Source: Shewanella halotolerans
GTDB lineage: Bacteria; Pseudomonadota; Gammaproteobacteria; Enterobacterales; Shewanellaceae
Length of the DNA stretch: 64,000 nt
Assembly: GCF_019457535.1 (NCBI RefSeq)
Contig: NZ_CP080417.1
Coordinates: 3,100,001 to 3,164,000, forward strand
Direction of reading: 5' to 3'
Both the position numbers and the translations under genes were made by a program. The notes under the pieces were generated by a model. The model worked only from the letters and a program-made list of their open reading frames with translations. It searched no databases and was not told the DNA's origin. The stretch's first letter is position 1; every line of letters starts with the position of its first letter. Below are positions 54,151-61,633 of the stretch, piece by piece.

Positions 54151-54544
54151 TATTACCACAGGCGATATATTACCGCTAAATTCCCGGCTAACCCGGCTAA
54201 TTAGTCACTATTTGCACCTAGGGCAAACCAACGCTTGCAAACAAGATGTAAATAAAATTTAACTTACCACAATTCGGGATAAAACAAATACTAACAATTA
54301 ATTAGTCTGGCATTTTCATCACGACTCAGAGATTCTCCCGCGCTACTTGGACAAAATTCATTCAGGCTAGTGAAACTAATCCTTAACACACCTGTCTGAA
54401 CTATTCGCCCTCCCCTTGGGCGCCCCAAACACACAGGCCTAAGCTGATACGCAGGCTAGATCCAGAAAACGGCGATAGCGCTTGTCAGCATGGGGAATGC
54501 TTGGGTATCATGGCCGACAGATTTTTAGGGAAGTAGCGCATTCA
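54151..54544. promoter_or_regulatory. Divergent promoter region of the borosin locus and bamE
   Basis: About 390 bp, no gene. For the minus strand a possible sigma-70 promoter is TTGCCC-N17-TAATTA (about 54199-54228, approximate), followed by a doubled TTAGCCGGG in the leader. The middle (54240-54310) is AT-rich. These promoter calls are tentative. Confidence 0.35.
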
Positions 54545-55045
54545 ATGACCATCAAAAAACATAGTATTACTCTATTAGGCGCAGCGGCGCTGTCTCTTTC
54601 ATTAAGCGCATGTAGCGTGTTCGACTGGCTGATCTATAAGCCAGATGTGCCACAAGGCAACTACATGGAGACGCAGCAGGTCGAGAAACTCAGAATCGAG
54701 ATGACCAAAGAGCAGGTCGAATATATCCTGGGCCGTCCCGTATTAAGAGACAGCTTCTCGGACGACACCTGGTACTATGTCTATCACTACAAGAGTGGTC
54801 GTGACGCCAGCATCACACATAAAGAGCTGGTGCTGCACTTTACCAATGACAAGCTTTCTAAAGTCGATGGCGACTATGAACTAGCTGCAGACTTTAACAC
54901 CCCGCTGGATCAGAGCTCGCTGCCAGAACTAGGCGCCGCAAAGGGTGACCTGGTTCCACTAAATCCAGAGCAGCGTCCAGATACCAAGCCACTCGTGGAA
55001 GAGAAGAAAGCACAAGAACTCAACGAAGTTAAAGAGTTTGAATAA
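54545..55045 (+). CDS. bamE: Outer-membrane assembly lipoprotein BamE
   Basis: 166 residues from the ATG at 54545. Lipobox LSLSAC puts the lipidated Cys near residue 20. The SmpA/OmlA domain spans about 25-110: PDVPQGNYMETQQVEKLRIE then MTKEQVEYILGRPVLRDSFS and DTWYYVYHYKSG. The C-terminal 55 residues are an acidic, Pro-rich extension longer than in E. coli BamE. It stabilises BamA-BamD in outer-membrane protein assembly. Single gene with its own terminator. Confidence 0.95.
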   Translation: MTIKKHSITLLGAAALSLSLSACSVFDWLIYKPDVPQGNYMETQQVEKLRIEMTKEQVEYILGRPVLRDSFSDDTWYYVYHYKSGRDASITHKELVLHFTNDKLSKVDGDYELAADFNTPLDQSSLPELGAAKGDLVPLNPEQRPDTKPLVEEKKAQELNEVKEFE

Positions 55046-55093
55046 ACGCTTTAACTAATGCCAGGCTAAGTCAAACACCTTGGCATCAAGACG

Positions 55094-55129
55094 AAAAAAG
55101 GGTCCTAAGCATTGCTTAAGACCCTTTTT
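55094..55129. terminator. Bidirectional intrinsic terminator after bamE
   Basis: GGGTC-c-TAAGC pairs with GCTTA-a-GACCC around an ATT loop, with A and T runs on either side. Confidence 0.92.
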
Positions 55130-55258
55130 ACTATCTAGTGGTTTTTTCTTTATTCTTAACTCTTAACTCTACAATGCGCCTTGCAGCCTATCCTGCCAGA
55201 CGGCTTATCTGGCCTTACTTAACTCTCGATAATATTCCCAGAGGAAACAAAAACTTAA

Positions 55259-55591
55259 CTAGCTCACCTTAGCGCCAGTGGTCTTGTTGGCGCGGCCCTC
55301 GCTCTTAGCCTTTTCGGCGCGTTGACGACGCACATCTTTGGGATCGGCAATCAAGGGGCGATAGATCTCCACTCGCTGCCCGGGTTCTAGCACCTCATCA
55401 TGCTTCACCGCTCGGCTGAAGATACCTAGCTTTACCTTCTCCAGATCGATCTCAGGAAAGAAACGGCAGATATCGCTCTGCTTTACCGCCTCGATACAAC
55501 TGGTGCCCGGCGACACCATGACGCTGATACGCTTCTGCTGGGTAGGCAGTGCATAAATCACTTCAACGGCAAACTTATCTTGATCGCTCAT
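55259..55591 (-). CDS. rnfH: RnfH/RatB family protein
   Basis: 110 residues with a ubiquitin-like beta-grasp pattern: VEVIYALPTQQKRISVMVSP, then KLGIFSRAVKHDEVLEPGQR and VEIYRPLIADPKDVRRQRAE. The C-terminus is basic. RatB/RnfH is encoded with ratA in many proteobacteria; its own function is not settled. It follows ratA by 28 bp, as in E. coli. Confidence 0.92.
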   Translation of the reverse strand: MSDQDKFAVEVIYALPTQQKRISVMVSPGTSCIEAVKQSDICRFFPEIDLEKVKLGIFSRAVKHDEVLEPGQRVEIYRPLIADPKDVRRQRAEKAKSEGRANKTTGAKVS

Positions 55592-55619
55592 CTTACATCC
55601 TAAGAAGATTAAAAAGCTG

Positions 55620-56051
55620 TTATTTGTAAATCACTTTGGCGCGGCTGGTGAAGGCGGTCACCATAGAAGACATCAGCTCTTTGAACACCTTACCGAAGGC
55701 CAGATCCGCTATCGAACTGGAAAATTCGAAGTTAAGCTCGAAATCCACCTTACAGGCATCTTCCGTCAACTCGGTAAACTCCCATTGACCGTGCAGATGC
55801 TTAAAGGGGCCATTTTCCAGCGCCAGCTCAATTCGCTTACCAGGAATAACCTGATTGCGTGTGGTAAAGGTCTTGCTGATCCCCGCCTTGGAGACATCGA
55901 CCGAGGCCAACATGGTCTTACCATCAAACTCGAGTACCTTACCGCCAACACAACCCGGCAGAAACTCCTTATAGGATTCCACATCGTTGACTAACTCGTA
56001 CATCTGCATGGCACTAAAGCGCACTAATACGCTACGGGAAATCTTGGGCAT
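55620..56051 (-). CDS. ratA: RatA, START-like (polyketide cyclase fold) protein
   Basis: 143 residues from the ATG at 56051, where homology begins (MPKISRSVLVRFSAMQMYEL); in-frame starts upstream would overlap the divergent smpB leader. The helix-grip fold is evident in DVESYKEFLPGCVGGKVLEF and LHGQWEFTELTEDACKVDFE. In E. coli RatA was reported to affect 70S ribosome association; relatives (Coq10) bind ubiquinone. Divergent from smpB. Confidence 0.93.
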   Translation of the reverse strand: MPKISRSVLVRFSAMQMYELVNDVESYKEFLPGCVGGKVLEFDGKTMLASVDVSKAGISKTFTTRNQVIPGKRIELALENGPFKHLHGQWEFTELTEDACKVDFELNFEFSSSIADLAFGKVFKELMSSMVTAFTSRAKVIYK

Positions 56052-56238
56052 ATGACTGTTTAACCTGAAACCTTGGCCTGACACCATAAAGCAAAAAATT
56101 GATTTTAACATGCTAGGCAACACCGGTCACCTCACCCAGCACTCATGCCAAGCTCAAAAAAACACCACCTCGACCCATTTACGCAGGCAAATTAAACAAA
56201 TAATCGCGCGAGCCAATTCCAAATTGGTTTACCGCGCG

Positions 56239-56244
56239 TATAAT
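56239..56244 (+). promoter_or_regulatory. Consensus -10 box of smpB, implying a very short leader
   Basis: TATAAT is a perfect -10 ending 9 bp before the smpB ATG (56254). Initiation about 7 nt after the box would leave only two or three leader nucleotides. No ribosome-binding site precedes the ATG. The -35 is weak. Confidence 0.5.
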
Positions 56245-56253
56245 AGCCCTCCT

Positions 56254-56745
56254 ATGGCTAAGAAAAACGCAAAAAAATCAAAGAACCCACCGGCGACGAT
56301 TGCACGCAACAAACGCGCAAACTTCGACTATAAATTTGAAGAGAAATTTGAAGCCGGCTTATCCCTGATGGGATGGGAAGTGAAATCGATCCGAGTCGGA
56401 AAGGTAAACCTGTCTGAGAGCTATGTATTCCTCAGAGACGGTGAGGCCTACCTGTTTGGATGCACCATCACACCGCTCAATACCGCATCGACTCACGTGG
56501 TTTGTGACCCCATGCGCGATCGTAAGCTGCTGCTCAACCGCAGAGAGCTGGATAAGCTGCAGGGCCTGGTAGAGCGTCAAGGTTACTCTATCGTGCCTAT
56601 CTCCATGTATTGGCGCAAAAACGCCTGGGTGAAGCTCGAAATCGGCCTGGGTAAGGGTAAGAAAGAGCACGATAAGCGCGACGATACCAAAGAGCGCGAA
56701 TGGAAGATTGAAAAATCTCGTACCATGAAACATGCTGCACGATAA
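56254..56745 (+). CDS. smpB: SsrA-binding protein SmpB
   Basis: 163 residues from the ATG at 56254; an open frame continues upstream but homology starts here (MAKKNAKKSKNPPATIARNK). The OB-fold core includes YKFEEKFEAGLSLMGWEVKS and VNLSESYVFLRDGEAYLFGC. The basic C-terminal tail (KEREWKIEKSRTMKHAAR) enters the decoding centre. SmpB delivers tmRNA to stalled ribosomes. ssrA starts 122 bp downstream on the same strand. Confidence 0.97.
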   Translation: MAKKNAKKSKNPPATIARNKRANFDYKFEEKFEAGLSLMGWEVKSIRVGKVNLSESYVFLRDGEAYLFGCTITPLNTASTHVVCDPMRDRKLLLNRRELDKLQGLVERQGYSIVPISMYWRKNAWVKLEIGLGKGKKEHDKRDDTKEREWKIEKSRTMKHAAR

Positions 56746-56825
56746 TAATCGCTGTGATTCAGCGACTTGTCTGGCATAAAACGTACGGATAACGAACAAA
56801 CGATAGTAACCCCTATGATTAATCC

Positions 56826-56855
56826 TTGGTAATCGAGGACGACGCGGGTTACAAT
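56826..56855 (+). promoter_or_regulatory. Promoter of ssrA
   Basis: TTGGTA (56826-56831), 18-bp spacer, TACAAT (56850-56855). Initiation about 56862 would give a short 5' extension before the mature tmRNA end at 56868, as expected for RNase P processing. Confidence 0.6.
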
Positions 56856-56867
56856 CGACCTTGTACT

Positions 56868-57223
56868 GGGGGCGATTCTGGATTCGACAAGATTCACGAA
56901 ACCCTAGGAGCATGCCGAGGGGCGGTTGGCCTCGTAAAAAGCCGCACAGTTATAGTTGCAAACGACGATAACTACGCTCTAGCAGCTTAGGCTAGCTAGC
57001 CATCTTGCTCACGTTTCTCAAATGGGCAGAGTATTAAGATGGTCACCTTTACATTTGATAGCGAGGGAACCATGTTCAGGGGTGAACCGCGAAACAGTAC
57101 TGAACTCGCCAATAACAATCCTGTCTTTCGGAGTGTTGTTGGTTAACCAATAGAAAGACTAAGCATGTAGCGCCGAGGATGTAGGCTTTTTGGACGCGGG
57201 TTCAAGTCCCGCCGCCTCCACCA
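56868..57223 (+). ncRNA. ssrA: Transfer-messenger RNA (tmRNA)
   Basis: 356 nt. The 5' end GGGGGCG pairs with CGCCTCC next to the 3' ACCA, forming the acceptor stem. The T-arm is GCGGGTTCAAGTCCCGC. The tag frame begins with the resume codon GCA at 56958 and reads ANDDNYALAA to the stop TAG at 56988-56990; with the Ala from charged tmRNA the tag is AANDDNYALAA. Pseudoknot-forming repeats follow. It rescues stalled ribosomes with SmpB. Its 3' end is the insertion site of the genomic island and stays intact. Confidence 0.98.
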
Positions 57224-57235
57224 ATAACAGAAACG

Positions 57236-57260
57236 AAGACGTCCTAGGACGTCTTTTTTT
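57236..57260 (+). terminator. Intrinsic terminator of ssrA
   Basis: AGACGTCC-ta-GGACGTCT followed by seven T, 13 bp after the CCA end. Confidence 0.93.
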
Positions 57261-57360
57261 CTGCCTTTAAGAAAGTAAAATCAACCATTTAGCGATACCC
57301 ACCCTTCCAGTAAGGACTTTTTTAGTCCGATTATATCCGGTTGCAATAGATACATCGGCG

Positions 57361-57395
57361 GGTACACTGAAGGTACACACACTCTATGGTGTACC
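57361..57395. promoter_or_regulatory. Operator-like GGTACAC repeats before the integrase gene
   Basis: GGTACAC at 57361-57367 and 57372-57378, and its complement GTGTACC at 57389-57395. The last two form an inverted repeat 4 bp upstream of the integrase ATG. Likely a binding site for AlpA, for the integrase itself, or for another island regulator. Confidence 0.5.
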
Positions 57396-57399
57396 TAAT

Positions 57400-58647
57400 A
57401 TGGCTAAGCAGACTACCCAATTAAGTGACACAGAAGTTAAGAACGCGAAATCTCGAGATAAGGAATATCACCTTTTCGATGGTCATGGTTTAAGATTGCG
57501 CATTAAACCGAACGGCTCGAAACTTTGGCTTTTCAACTACACCCACCCTCTTACTAAGAAACGTAATAATTTAGGCCTAGGCTCCTATCCCACAGTGTCG
57601 CTTGCTCTTGCGCGAAAAAAAGCCGTTTCAGCCAGAGAACTGCTAGCTGAAGATATAGATCCAAAAGCTCATCGCGAAGACCAAATAGCTAAAAAAGCAG
57701 CAATCATAGAGCACACACTTATCAATGTCGCCAAAGATTGGATGGAGTGTAAAAAAGAAGCTGTAACTGAAAAACATGCAGCGAAGACTTGGAGTTCTCT
57801 CGAACTGCATATTTTTTCCGATCTTGGCAAATTACCCATCAGTCAAATTACTGCACCGAAAGTCATTACAATCCTTCGGACGATAGAAGCCAAAGGACAT
57901 TTAGATACAGTGAAACGCTTATGCCAGAGGCTTAATGAGATAATGGTATTTGCAGTAAACACAGGCTTGATCCACTCGAACCCATTAAGTGGTATTAAAT
58001 CCGTATTTAAGCAGCCAAAGAAAAATCACCTATCGGCGATGCAGCCTCATGAACTACCGGAGCTAATGCAAGCCATAGCAAACGCGAGTATTCAAAGGTT
58101 AACTAGGCTGTTACTTGAATGGCAACTTCATACTATGACTAGGCCTAACGAAGCTGCTAGCGCAAGATGGGATGAAATTGACCAGGAAAATCGACTTTGG
58201 ACTATTCCAGCCAGCAAAATGAAAATGCGACGTGCTCATCAAATCCCACTAACCGATGAAACCATTACGTTACTTGAAATACTCAGACCAATAAGTGGAC
58301 ACCGCGAGTACCTGTTTCCTGCAGCTCGTAATCCCAAAACTCATTACAGCGAGCAAACAGCAAACGCTTCTTTGATTCGTATGCAACTCAAAGGTCGCAC
58401 TACCGCTCATGGTTTTAGGTCCCTTGCGAGTACAACGCTTAACGAACAAGGCTTCGATCCTGATGTTATAGAGGCCGCGTTAGCGCACACAGATAAAAAC
58501 CAGGTTCGCAGTGCTTATAACCGCAGCGTTTATTTGGAAAGAAGAAAAGTCATGATGGCTTGGTGGAGTGAGCATATCACTCAAGCTGCGCAAGGTAATT
58601 TAAGCCTTGCTCAAAACAACACAAACTTGCGATTAATTGCCAATTAA
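57400..58647 (+). CDS. P4-type tyrosine recombinase / integrase
   Basis: 415 residues. The N-terminal DUF4102-type arm-binding domain (about 1-90) includes LFDGHGLRLRIKPNGSKLW and LGLGSYPTVSLALARKKA. The core-binding domain spans about 105-200. The catalytic domain has Arg248 (TMTRPNEA), His337 and Arg340 (HGFRS), His363 (LAHTD) and Tyr373 (RSAYNRS). All catalytic residues are present, so it should be active. It integrates the island into ssrA and can excise it. It starts 177 bp after ssrA, reading inward. Confidence 0.95.
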   Translation: MAKQTTQLSDTEVKNAKSRDKEYHLFDGHGLRLRIKPNGSKLWLFNYTHPLTKKRNNLGLGSYPTVSLALARKKAVSARELLAEDIDPKAHREDQIAKKAAIIEHTLINVAKDWMECKKEAVTEKHAAKTWSSLELHIFSDLGKLPISQITAPKVITILRTIEAKGHLDTVKRLCQRLNEIMVFAVNTGLIHSNPLSGIKSVFKQPKKNHLSAMQPHELPELMQAIANASIQRLTRLLLEWQLHTMTRPNEAASARWDEIDQENRLWTIPASKMKMRRAHQIPLTDETITLLEILRPISGHREYLFPAARNPKTHYSEQTANASLIRMQLKGRTTAHGFRSLASTTLNEQGFDPDVIEAALAHTDKNQVRSAYNRSVYLERRKVMMAWWSEHITQAAQGNLSLAQNNTNLRLIAN

Positions 58648-58658
58648 AGAGGGATTTC

Positions 58659-59213
58659 ATGGCTAGATATCAACTTAAAACAACGCTTACAGCCCTTCAG
58701 GCAGTTGAATTAATATTGGATAGAGACTTCGACTCAATATTAAGAAACGATCCGGATTATAAAACGGCACAGGAACTATATGAATGTTTAATTGAAGAAT
58801 ATGAAATTGCCATAAATTGTGCTGAAAACAGCATAATTAAGATAAGCTTACCACCGACCTTGGGGGTCTCAGATGCACAGGCATCAAAACAAAGCCTCGC
58901 AGCTTTTTTTAGACAAAATGACAACCCCAACTATGCCAAACTTATCATGCCCCAAGGAAAGAATGGTGTGACGGATGATAATGGGCTTTCACATAAACCT
59001 CATGGCAATGCACTACGAAATAATAAAGTTCGAGAAGAGGTACTCGAATTCGCACTCTACGTAATCAAGAAGTTTCCTGACCAATGTGAATCTGCGGCAA
59101 AATGGGCACAAACCATAGACGAAAAAGCTCAACTAAAGTGGCCTAACACTGCTGAACCCCCTCTAAGTCGAGCGACCATCGAAAAGTTAATAGGTAAAGC
59201 ATTAAAAATCTGA
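58659..59213 (+). CDS. Island-encoded hypothetical protein
   Basis: 184 residues, 11 nt after the integrase, in the same direction. Mostly helical and acidic at the N-terminus (VELILDRDFDSILRNDPDYK), with a basic middle (HKPHGNALRNNKVREEVLEF). No signal peptide or membrane helix. Its end overlaps a perfect 22-bp palindrome. I do not recognise the family. Position between integrase and AlpA suggests a role in island maintenance or regulation. Confidence 0.6.
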   Translation: MARYQLKTTLTALQAVELILDRDFDSILRNDPDYKTAQELYECLIEEYEIAINCAENSIIKISLPPTLGVSDAQASKQSLAAFFRQNDNPNYAKLIMPQGKNGVTDDNGLSHKPHGNALRNNKVREEVLEFALYVIKKFPDQCESAAKWAQTIDEKAQLKWPNTAEPPLSRATIEKLIGKALKI

Positions 59214-59231
59214 AACTAAATTTAGTTTCAG
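59210..59231. repeat. Perfect 22-bp palindrome with adjacent half-site
   Basis: Half-site CTGAAACTAAA followed by its exact complement; another AAACTAAA follows at 59232-59239. It lies 90 bp upstream of alpA and at the end of the preceding gene. It may be an operator or a hairpin terminator. Confidence 0.55.
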
Positions 59232-59319
59232 AAACTAAATAAATACCGTCAGAAATCAGCGATATGTCCATCGTATTCTTCATCCGTCCAAGCAAAATTG
59301 CTAACATACGGAGAAGACC

Positions 59320-59502
59320 ATGAAAGTATTAAGATTGAGAGATGTCATTCAGTTAACGGGCTTAGCGCGTTCAACAATTTATGACTACATAGCCAAAAAG
59401 CAATTCCCTAAGCCGATAGATCTTGGTGAACGAGCTGTTGGTTGGCTTGAGCACGAAATCCAAGATTGGATCCAGCAACGTATAGAAAAACGAGATGCAT
59501 AA
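59320..59502 (+). CDS. AlpA-family excisionase/regulator
   Basis: 60 residues, MerR-like winged helix: VLRLRDVIQLTGLARSTIYD, then YIAKKQFPKPIDLGERAVGW and a C-terminal helix EIQDWIQQRIEKRD. AlpA proteins control integrase expression and excision of P4-like elements. The start has GGAGA 8 nt upstream. Confidence 0.93.
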   Translation: MKVLRLRDVIQLTGLARSTIYDYIAKKQFPKPIDLGERAVGWLEHEIQDWIQQRIEKRDA

Positions 59503-59508
59503 CCCAGT

Positions 59509-59598
59509 AAGTCACTAATGTAGCCATTTGGTAAAGTTAGTGACTTTGATTGGCAAGCGTATAGCGCACACACAGGCATTGTTGGTGCGCTATAGCTT
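59509..59598. repeat. Two consecutive hairpins upstream of the Rep-like gene
   Basis: Hairpin 1: AAGTCACTAA (59509-59518) with TTAGTGACTT (59537-59546). Hairpin 2: AAGC-g-TATAGCGCAC (59555-59569) with GTGCGCTATA-GCTT (59585-59598), 14 pairs and one bulged base. Neither has a normal T run. The stretch 59599-59776 has no gene. Position before an HUH-type gene suggests a replication origin or transfer site, though terminator function for alpA is possible. Confidence 0.5.
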
Positions 59599-59776
59599 AC
59601 GCTAGATGCCGCTGGATGAAAATTGCAGGTTTTTTACCCCCCTAATTTTAAGCGCGTTTACAGTAACCCTTAGGCTCAATAGGCATTCGCGCCACTCGGC
59701 AGCCTGAGGGTTTAGGGGATATTGATAATATCTTATTAGGTTTTTTATTTAGAAATTCTTGTAAGTGGATATTGCT

Positions 59777-60379
59777 ATGTATGCAACAACGTCTAAGTAC
59801 TATGAGTATCAAGGGATGTTCTGGAAAATACAAAGCGCACCATCTGGCTGTTACACACCAATGCTGAGATCAATCTGTCAGCTTTTCTTTAATATGCACA
59901 GCTACCACGCTCGACTTCTAGTCTTTAGGTTTGATTTAAGACAATCCAGCTTTACCGACAGCAACCAGCGCATCACTCGGTTTTTCAGGCGACTCAATCG
60001 TCGATTAATGACAAAGTATAAGCTTCAGCGACTGGGTTATTTTTGGACTCGAGAACAAGATAGCGCTAAAGCACAGCATTACCATTGTGTACTATTTATC
60101 GACGGCAAGTGCGTCAACTTCCCTTCAACCGTTTCGGCTATGTGTGAAGAAGTCTGGGCAAACATGAGCGGTTCATACTGGCGACCAGATAATTGCTTTT
60201 ACCTAAGCCACCGGCATAATCATCAAACCATTGGCGAGGTAATTTATCGCTTAAGTTATCTTGCAAAAACACGTGGCAAAGATAAAAAGTCGCCTCAAAC
60301 CAAAAACTATGGTTCAAGCCGAATCACCGCTAATCCCAAATCAGTATCGCCACGAAAAGATGTGACCCGCGCGCATTAG
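59777..60379 (+). CDS. HUH-type Rep-like protein (YagK/YfjJ, inovirus Gp2-like)
   Basis: 200 residues from the ATG at 59777; a GTG four codons earlier is possible. The sequence shows LLVFRFDLRQ (Rep motif 1 position), an HYH triad about residue 101 (AQHYHCVLFIDG), and YRLSYLAKTRG about residue 157, which holds a YxxK arrangement. This order of motifs (HUH then YxxK) is that of single-tyrosine rolling-circle nucleases. The family is annotated as inovirus-type Gp2 or DUF3296. It may replicate the excised island or be a domesticated phage gene. The C-terminus is basic. Confidence 0.7.
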   Translation: MYATTSKYYEYQGMFWKIQSAPSGCYTPMLRSICQLFFNMHSYHARLLVFRFDLRQSSFTDSNQRITRFFRRLNRRLMTKYKLQRLGYFWTREQDSAKAQHYHCVLFIDGKCVNFPSTVSAMCEEVWANMSGSYWRPDNCFYLSHRHNHQTIGEVIYRLSYLAKTRGKDKKSPQTKNYGSSRITANPKSVSPRKDVTRAH

Positions 60380-60429
60380 GATGACTCGCGACACCTGCGC
60401 AATTAATACCAAAGCACTAATGCATTACC

Positions 60430-60458
60430 AAGGGTCAGATTTGAAATCTGACCCTTTT
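60430..60458 (+). terminator. Strong intrinsic terminator after the Rep-like gene
   Basis: AAGGGTCAGATTT and AAATCTGACCCTT, a perfect 13-bp inverted repeat separated by one base, followed by a T run. It lies 50 bp after the stop of the Rep-like gene. Confidence 0.85.
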
Positions 60459-60545
60459 AAAACAACACTCGCCTGGAACCTCCATGAGCCGCCAATGGAA
60501 TTAAAGCAAACAACTGGAAAGGTTAGCTTGAATCGCCTCTACAAA

Positions 60546-60644
60546 GGGGCTTTCAAGGGGCTTTCAAGGGGCTTTCAAGGGGCTTTCAAGGGGCTTTCAA
60601 GGGGCTTTCAAGGGGCTTTCAAGGGGCTTTCAAGGGGCTTTCAG
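60546..60644. repeat. 11-bp minisatellite, nine copies
   Basis: GGGGCTTTCAA repeated head to tail at 60546, 60557, 60568, 60579, 60590, 60601, 60612, 60623 and 60634 (the last ends CAG), nearly perfect. Eleven is not a multiple of three. A frame across it would encode GAFKGLSRGFQ repeats, but that frame contains the terminator at 60430 and lacks support. Likely variable in copy number between strains. Confidence 0.9.
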
Positions 60645-60739
60645 CCAATGATAACTATGAAACAACTCAGGTAAACTGCCCCTCATATAAACCTTTCCCT
60701 GAAAACTCAGGATATGTTGTTAGGGCTATTGGCAACAAC

Positions 60740-61600
60740 TCAAGTTTTTGAATTTACCCGAACAAAATCTCTAAACGCCTGCCTGTGATCTCCAAATCCA
60801 GAGTCCATTAAGCCTTGTTCGTGATACTCTAGCCATCTATAAATAGCACTATCAATACCAATCTGGCCATCCAATAAACCACTTACGTAAGACTCAGGAT
60901 TTGTAGTTAGATCTTCCGCATAAAACCTTTCGGCTGTTATCGCAGTCTGTTCTAACTCGCTATCAGGTATATGCTTAAGCGCAATAATTTTACTGAATAC
61001 ATTGGGCTTCAAATGCCTCCCTGACACATAACAATTTTGCTTCCAGGCTTGCGCGACACACGCTGCAATGTCAGCTCGACACTTCCAATATCCATAAACC
61101 CATTGTTCACAAAAGTGATATCGATAAATAGGCTTTCCTGACAGCTCACCAATTCTCTGTCTCATTAAAATGAGTGCATCATATTCATCAGCTTTATATT
61201 GAGTTGTCAGCAAAAAACCATCCACGCTATTCCCATCAGTTGACAACAATAGAGAATCCAGCCAATCGCCAAATAGCTTAGGACGTTTATAAAAATGATT
61301 TAACTCATAAAGTTCATCTGAGGCACCTTCAAGCCATTCGAGTTGGACATTAAATAATGCAGCCGCAGATTCTAATAAGTCACCGGTTAACATCTTTAGG
61401 AGTTCAGCCTCATCTTCGACTTGATGAATGGTCAGATTATGGCCAAAAAAACGTGGGATCTGGGCTCGGGCTACGCCATGCTCTTCAAAAAGTCGTATGA
61501 AACGCTGGACAGTATTAGTAACTACGGGCTCAGGCTTGCGCCATTTTTTATATCGTTCTTTGAGGGCAAAGAATGCTTCAATATCACCTAATCCAACCAT
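60740..61600 (-). CDS. Third gene of the McrBC-like operon, hypothetical, HTH-like N-terminus
   Basis: 286 residues, 33 nt after the mcrC-like stop on the same strand, so likely co-transcribed. The N-terminal 75 residues (TNTVQRFIRLFEEHGVARAQ, IPRFFGHNLTIHQVEDEAEL) resemble an XRE-like helix-turn-helix. The rest is alpha/beta with many aromatic residues (YRYHFCEQWVYGYWKCRADI) and no catalytic motif I recognise. It could be a regulator or an accessory specificity factor of the restriction system. Family and function are not established from sequence. Confidence 0.6.
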   Translation of the reverse strand: MVGLGDIEAFFALKERYKKWRKPEPVVTNTVQRFIRLFEEHGVARAQIPRFFGHNLTIHQVEDEAELLKMLTGDLLESAAALFNVQLEWLEGASDELYELNHFYKRPKLFGDWLDSLLLSTDGNSVDGFLLTTQYKADEYDALILMRQRIGELSGKPIYRYHFCEQWVYGYWKCRADIAACVAQAWKQNCYVSGRHLKPNVFSKIIALKHIPDSELEQTAITAERFYAEDLTTNPESYVSGLLDGQIGIDSAIYRWLEYHEQGLMDSGFGDHRQAFRDFVRVNSKT

Positions 61601-61633
61601 GGATAATCATCCTTTTTTACTCGGTAAAATAGC

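Noticed and set aside
60546..60644. Possible CRISPR array
   Set aside because: The repeats are contiguous 11-bp units without spacers, and no cas genes are present.
60381..60674. A 97-codon frame with GAFKGLSRGFQ repeats
   Set aside because: It contains a strong terminator at 60430-60458 near its start, has no ribosome-binding site, and its repetitive part is only the translated 11-bp minisatellite.
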